Part shown: positions 57,069 through 64,000 of the stretch, one piece after another
How positions within the stretch are numbered: the first letter of the stretch is position 1
Layout of the letters: each line of letters begins with the position of its first letter
From: Dichetophora obliterata
Lineage: Eukaryota > Arthropoda > Insecta > Diptera > Sciomyzidae
Assembly: GCA_963920525.1 (NCBI GenBank)
Contig: OY986439.1
Coordinates: 27,724,819-27,788,818 of the forward strand
Length of the DNA: 64,000 nucleotides
Reading direction: 5' to 3'
The notes under the pieces: generated by a model
The model's input: only the letters and a program-made list of their open reading frames with translations
Told to the model about the DNA's origin: nothing
The model's database searches: none
Program-made: the position numbers and the translations under genes

Positions 57069-59950
57069 CTATTTATAATTTTGTTAGATGTATGTTTTTT
57101 CAATAATTTTTACATAGTATTTTTATACATTGAAATTTTTATTCAAAGCTTGTTTTCTAACAACTCTTATAAAAAACTCTTGTAAAAAAAATAAAAGATA
57201 GCTACTTATCTTAAATGCTTTTTATTGTTTTTTATTACCATTAATTATCAAAACATTTTTTTCGTATGACAGTTATCAGGGAATTTTAATTTAGCCCAAT
57301 TTTAAGTTTTTATTTGTTTTTAGAATTCTTTAAATATGTTCCAATGCTATTAAGATATTATTACTACTGAAAATATAAGCTTTTAAGAGTTTTTCATTTT
57401 TATTTATATATGTGAAGATTTCATTAGAACAAAGTTCAAGTTTGTTTAAAAAGTGTTCAAAAAATTACATTTTAAAAAGGTACTTCTATTAGTTTTATTA
57501 TTTTAACATTTTTTATGAAGTGGTTTTTTTAAAACTTTTTAGGTCAGAAATTAAAGCTTTCTTTTATTCCTTTTTTTTTTTTTGTAAATAATTGTTTTCA
57601 ATTTGTTCTGTTTTTTATCCTCCAAACTTACCTTTACTTCCATCACTTAGTTTCAACAATCTTTAAGAAGTAAACTATTCTGAACTCTTGCACGTTTACT
57701 TTTTTTAATTAAAATATTATTCTTGCATTTATTTTACCAATAGAAAATAATGTTTTCGTTTATGATTTTTAACATTTTTCTCTCTTACAATATTAATTGA
57801 TTCTGTATTTATTATTACAATGACAAACTAAGTATTGTTTTTGCTCTAAAATGTTTATGGATATTAAATTTGCTTTGTTAAAAAACTTTATTTTTCAATG
57901 CTCATTACTTCAACCATATTTGTATTCTAAATTTAATAGTAATTTATAAAAGTATTCTGACATGACATAAAAGCCATTTTTCGCAAAATGATGTAATTAA
58001 TAACAATTATTTTAAAAGCTGACTGTTAAAACTTTAAGCTGCTTGTTTCTTTTAGGCATTCCGTCTTGAAATAGCTGCTTCGATGAACTTCGAGAGCTGC
58101 CTCTTTTTTACTCCTCTTTGGTTTATGAGTAATTTTCGTTACTGCCGCCAATTCTTTGTACATTTTTTTAAAATTTTTTTCTCTCATCATCTCGTAACCA
58201 TCGTGTCTTATGCGCCCTCACTTCTTAATAAATTCTTGTTATATCGCATGGATTCTTTTTTTACTACACCGTAGCTTATATCGTAGTTCAGTGTTGCCAA
58301 GCTTTTATTTTCGTTTTATTTTTGCAATAGCTGTTTTGTTTTTGTATTCTTTTGATATTATTCATTCATCGTTTTAACCAGCAGCATCCTGTCTGTTCTT
58401 CTTTTCTGCCGTACTGTGTTTTCTGCCTTTTGAGCCAACTATTTATGCGTTGCCTTCTATATTTTATAACCTGTTGCTTGCTTGTGTGTTGTTTATTTTT
58501 GTTTTATGTTTAATTTTGGTTTTTTCTTTTCTGCGTCTGTCATGTTTTCCTCATTTCTGATTCTTCGTGCATTGCTTGTTTTACATGCGTAAATTTTTCA
58601 AATGACCTAAATATGCAATGTCTTTTATTTATTGTTTTTTGTTTATTTACTGCAGTAATTATGACGTTTGCACGTTTTTTTTTTGTCTACTGCTTGCTTT
58701 TTCCGCTTCTACTACCACCCACTATTTGTAATATCCCAAAACTTACCATTTTTTATTTAAACCGAAATTTTTATCACTCAATAAATTTTATAGAATATTG
58801 GATGCTTTTGAGGTCATCATTCCATTACGCAGACATTAAAATTTAAACAAAATATTTTCAAAATTTTATAATTGTGCAAAAGCTAGTAAAAGTAGAAAAA
58901 TTACTGTTTTTCTAAATCTTCAATTCTGTTTGCTCCCAAAATATTACAATGCAAAATTTTTCCAGCTGACTGCTTGTCAAACTCTGTTGCTTTAAGCTAT
59001 GATTGCTTTTCTATATTTAATTTTGTTGTCTCTACTTTAATTGCTATCGATGTCATAGAAATTATTTTGAACTATTTCTTAGCTAGCTATTGTTAAAGCA
59101 ACATTAACTTTTAGGTCGTTGAATCGAGTTTGTTAAATCATTTGCAACAATTATTTAACTTGTTTTATGCTTCGTTGAGTTTGCTTTAATATACATATTA
59201 AAACTTTACGTTAATTTTTTTAATATTTCTTTATGCTTTGTTATGAGTTGTTTTTCAAATGATGACAAAAACTCATATTTTGTTGAACAAAAACATCTAC
59301 ATTCATTACTATAGTGACAACATTTGAACTTTAATTGCAAAATATTGACACTTATTCAAAAAAGTTGGCAACTCTGTAATGAGCCTTGATTCAATTTGGT
59401 ACGCAATCAAATAAAATATCATTAAAGCATTCAATTTTTATTTTATTACCATTTCAAGTAATGCAAGCACGAAAAAAACCCTAATTTGGAACACTTCAAA
59501 TGGTCTTAAAAAATTAACATGAATTTCTAACTAAATTTGTATTTTTTTTTAACATTTTATGTTGTCCTGGGACCAAATGTGCTGTTAGTGTGATTTTTTT
59601 AAGTTTTAACAGTTAAAGGGTTAAAACATCTATCTAAAGTATTAAAAAATAATACGTATACCACTTCAAAATTCAAAAACTTGTAACATTATACATTTTG
59701 CTTAAAATTATTAGTTAATAAATAAATATTAACTACTTATTAGTAGAAACAATTAATATGTGTAGTTTTAAACTTGGCAAATCTTAAGTTAAGTTAACTC
59801 TTAGTCTAATTCTACTTCTAAAAAATATTTAAAAGATAAACATAATAATAGTCAAAAATAATTTAACTTGCATAAAATCATATTATTTCTATGGTATCAT
59901 GTAAAAGAAAAATTTAATATTATTTAAATAAATATAATTTAACACTAGAT
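57069..59950. other. non-coding, nothing recognised
   Basis: About 2.9 kb of T-rich sequence. A possible acceptor (TTGTTTCTTTTAG near 58055) precedes a short open frame, but its phase does not continue the exon at 23843-23960. Confidence 0.4.
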
Positions 59951-60781
59951 ACCACTACCACCACCATTACCATTAGCATTAGCATAGCCATTACCATAAA
60001 CATAAGCATAAGCATTAGCATTACCATTACCATTACCATTACCACTACCATTACCATTACCATTACCATTACCATTACAATTACCATTACCATTACCATT
60101 ACCATTACAATTACCATTACCATTACCATTACCATTACCATTACCAATACCATTACCATTACCATTACCATTACCATTACCATTACCATTACCATTACCA
60201 TTACCATTACCATTACCATTACCATTACCATTACCATTACCATTACCATTACCATTACCATTACCATTACCATTACCATTACCATTACCATTACCATTAC
60301 CATTACCATTACCATTACCATTACCATTACCATTACCATTACCATTACCATTACCATTACCATTACCATTACCATTACCATTACCATTACCATTACCATT
60401 ACCATTACCATTACCATTACCATTACCATTACCATTACCATTACCATTACCATTACCATTACCATTACCATTACCATTACCATTACCATTACCATTACCA
60501 TTACCATTACCATTACCATTACCATTACCATTACCATTACCATTACCATTACCATTACCATTACCATTACCATTACCATTAACATTACCATTACCATAAC
60601 CATTACCATTACCATTACCATTACCATTACCATTTCCATTACCAATATCATTATCATTATCATTACCATTATCATTACCATTACCATTATCATTACCATT
60701 ATCATTACCATTACCATTACCATTACCACTATCACTACCATTACCATTACCATTATCATTACCATTACCATTGCCATTACC

Positions 60782-62104
60782 ATTACTATTACTATTACTA
60801 TTACTATTACTATTACTATTACGATTACGATTACTATTACTATTACTATTACTATTACTATTACTATTACTATTACTATTACTATTACTATTACTATTAC
60901 TATTACTATTACTATTACTATTACTATTACTATTACTATTACTATTACTATTACTATTACTATTACTATTACTATTACTATTACTATTACTATTACTATT
61001 ACTATTACTATTACTATTACTATTACTATTACTATTACTATTACTATTACTATTACTATTACTATTACTATTACTATTACTATTACTATTACTATTACTA
61101 TTACTATTACTATTACTATTACTATTACTATTACTATTACTATTACTATTACTATTACTATTACTATTACTATTACTATTACTATTACTATTACTATTAC
61201 TATTACTATTACTATTACTATTACTATTACTATTACTATTACTATTACTATTACTATTACTATTACTATTACTATTACTATTACTATTACTATTACTATT
61301 ACTATTACTATTACTATTACTATTACTATTACTATTACTATTACTATTACTATTACTATTACTATTACTATTACTATTACTATTACTATTACTATTACTA
61401 TTACTATTACTATTACTATTACTATTACTATTACTATTACTATTACTATTACTATTACTATTACTATTACTATTACTATTACTATTACTATTACTATTAC
61501 TATTACTATTACTATTACTATTACTATTACTATTACTATTACTATTACTATTACTATTACTATTACTATTACTATTACTATTACTATTACTATTACTATT
61601 ACTATTACTATTACTATTACTATTACTATTACTATTACTATTACTATTACTATTACTATTACTATTACTATTACTATTACTATTACTATTACTATTACTA
61701 TTACTATTACTATTACTATTACTATTACTATTACTATTACTATTACTATTACTATTACTATTACTATTACTATTACTATTACTATTACTATTACTATTAC
61801 TATTACTATTACTATTACTATTACTATTACTATTACTATTACTATTACTATTACTATTACTATTACTATTACTATTACTATTACTATTACTATTACTATT
61901 ACTATTACTATTACTATTACTATTACTATTACTATTACTATTACTATTACTATTACTATTACTATTACTATTACTATTACTATTACTATTACTATTACTA
62001 TTACTATTACTATTACTATTACTATTACTATTACTATTACTATTACTATTACTATTACTATTACTATTACTATTACTATTACTATTACTATTACTATTAC
62101 TATT
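60782..62104 (-). repeat. Homogenised (ACTATT)n block, about 1.3 kb
   Basis: About 220 nearly perfect units with T in place of the second C, interrupted only by two ACGATT units near 60820-60833. The block is sharply bounded by ACCATT units, consistent with expansion of a single mutant unit. Confidence 0.95.
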
Positions 62105-62179
62105 ACCATTACCATTACCATTACCATTACCATTACCATTACCATTACCATTACCATTACCATTACCATTACCATTACC

Positions 62180-62610
62180 ATTACCATTTCCATTACCATT
62201 ACCATTACCATTACCATTATCATTACCATTACCATTACCATTACCATTTCCATTACCATTACCATTACCATTACCATTACCATTACCATGACCATGACCA
62301 TGACCATGACCATTACCATTACCGTTACCATTACCATTACCATTACCATTACCATTACCGTTACCATTACCATTACCATTACCATTACCATTACCATTAC
62401 CATTACCATTACCATTACCATTACCATTACCATTACCATTATCATTACCATTACCATTACCATTACCATTTCCATTACCATTACCATTACCATTACCATT
62501 ACCATTATCATTACCATTACCATTACCATTACCATTACCATGACCATGACCATGACCATTACCATTACCGTTACCATTACCATTACCATTACCATTACCA
62601 TTACCGTTAC
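62180..62610 (-). repeat. Higher-order duplication within the right array
   Basis: Marker variants recur in the same order: TTTCC at 62247 and 62469, ATTATCATT at 62218 and 62440 (both 222 bp apart), CATGACC clusters at 62287 and 62539 (252 bp apart), and CCGTTACC following each cluster. All the offsets are multiples of six, so the array has begun to amplify in larger blocks. Confidence 0.8.
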
Positions 62611-64000
62611 CACTACCACTACCACTACCAGTATCACTATCACTACCACTTCCACTACCACTACCACTAGCATTACCATTACCATTACCAATAACATTTC
62701 CGTTACCACTACCATTACCATTAACATTGCCATTACCATTACCATTACCATTACCATTACCATTACCATTACCATTACCATTACCATTACCATTACCATT
62801 ACCATTACCATTGCCATTATCATTACCATGGCCATTACCATTACCATTACCATTACCATTACCATTACCATTACCATTACCATTACCATTACCATTAGCA
62901 TAAGCATTAGCATTACCATTACCATTACCATTACCATTACCATTACCATAACCATTACTACTACCATTGCCATTACCATTACCATTGCCATTACCATTAC
63001 CATGACCATTACCATTACCATTACCATTACCATTACCATTACCATTACCATTACCATTACCATTACCATTACCATTACCATTACCATTACCATTACCATT
63101 ACCATTACCATTACCATTACCATTACCATTACCATTACCATTACCATTACCATTACCATTACCATTACCATTACCATTACCATTACCATTACCATTACCA
63201 TTACCATTACCATTACCATTGCCATTACCATTACCATTACCATTACTATTACCAATACCACTACCACTACCATTACCATTACCATTTTTATTACAATTAC
63301 CATTTCCATTACCATAACCATAACCATTACCATTACCATTACCATTACCATTACCATTACCATTACCATTACCATTACCATTACCATTACCATTACCATT
63401 ACCATTACCATTACCATTACCATTACCATTACCATTACCATTACCATTACCATTACCATTACCATTACCATTACCATTACCATTACCATTACCATTACCA
63501 TTACCATTACCATTACCATTACCATTACCATTACCATTACCATTACCATTACCATTACCATTACCATTACCATTACCATTACCATTACCATTACCATTAC
63601 CATTACCATTACCATTACCATTACCATTACCATTACCATTACCATTACCATTACCATTACCATTACCATTACCATTACCATTACCATTACCATTACCATT
63701 ACCATTACCATTACCATTACCATTACCATTACCATTACCATTACCATTACCATTACCATTACCATTACCATTACCATTACCATTACCATTACCATTACCA
63801 TTACCATTACCATTACCATTACCATTACCATTACCATTACCATTACCATTACCATTACCATTACCATTACCATTACCATTACCATTACCATTACCATTAC
63901 CATTACCATTACCATTACCATTACCATTACCATTACCATTACCATTACCATTACCATTACCATTACCATTACCATTACCATTACCATTACCATTACCATT

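Larger units (their letters stand above)
59951..64000 (-). repeat. Giant hexanucleotide array, reverse of the left array
   Basis: Copies of ACCATT on the + strand (AATGGT on the minus strand) fill the interval and run past the window end. It is more heterogeneous than the left array: ACCACT, AGCATT, AACATT, ATCATT, TTCCATT and CATGACC variants occur. A long pure block of ACTATT sits at 60782-62104. From about 63320 to 64000 it is uniform ACCATT. The long open frames here are artefacts of the repeat. Confidence 0.97.

Noticed and set aside
58058..58274. Possible second exon of the host gene after TTGTTTCTTTTAG
   Set aside because: In phase 1 it meets a stop after four codons; the other frame does not fit the donor.
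59920..63999. A 1359-codon minus-strand frame and a 506-codon + frame of poly-Leu
   Set aside because: Products of the hexamer arrays, not genes.

Overview
The window looks like a repeat-rich, AT-rich piece of an insect nuclear genome, most likely a fly. Evidence for this is the mix of mariner-, Tc1-, pogo-, piggyBac-like and hAT-like DNA transposons with CR1-type and LOA-type LINEs and a tRNA-derived SINE. There is also one host-like exon with a long CAA/AAC-rich leader. No bacterial operon, ribosome binding site or CRISPR array is present. The only convincing host gene is a single first coding exon at 23843-23960 (+). It encodes a short N-terminal segment with one membrane span and ends at a GT donor, with a leader of roughly 1.3 kb upstream. 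If that gene continues on the + strand, most of the window downstream of 23.96 kb is its first intron.

Layout. 0-3.8 kb: a TTAA-flanked MITE, an internally deleted mariner-like element and a fold-back MITE. 3.86-8.05 kb: about 4.2 kb of the hexamer AATGGT. 10.6-14.45 kb: CR1 LINE copy A, carrying a tRNA-derived SINE with a perfect 13-bp target duplication and a hAT-like MITE. 17.6-19.2 kb: a decayed Tc1-like element. 20.1-21.9 kb: a hAT-like element with an 8-bp target duplication, built of ~77-bp repeats and carrying a TTAA MITE. 22-24 kb: the host promoter/leader/exon region. 24.5-25.85 kb: a second type of LINE. 26-33 kb: MITEs, a piece of an unidentified repeated gene and a LOA 3' end. 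33.8-36.7 kb: a hAT-like element that has swallowed CR1 copy B, which itself carries a fold-back element. 39.4-44.75 kb (minus): a LOA-like LINE interrupted by a hAT-like element that contains a TTAA MITE, which contains another inverted repeat and a tRNA-like SINE head. 47.5-52.4 kb: a nearly full-length CR1 copy C (PHD-finger ORF1 plus EN/RT ORF2), sitting inside a ~130-bp tandem repeat and itself broken by a 627-bp MITE. 53.4-55.7 kb: a structurally complete pogo/Tigger transposon with one stop codon and a 59-bp intron, nested in an older MITE. 55.9-57.1 kb: a 1.17-kb fold-back. 59.95-64 kb: a second giant hexamer array, the reverse complement of the first, running off the window.

The most interesting signals are four. 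First, two multi-kilobase hexamer arrays of the same motif lie in opposite orientation around a 52-kb TE-rich segment; they share the rare GGTCAT variant, and one contains a homogeneous derived block. Second, the three CR1 copies share a 3'-terminal hairpin with a compensatory base-pair change. Third, the pogo/Tigger element is almost intact, with repeated subterminal motifs. Fourth, nesting reaches three to five levels and can be dated relatively from target duplications. All family calls come from motifs read directly in the sequence; no database search was possible.
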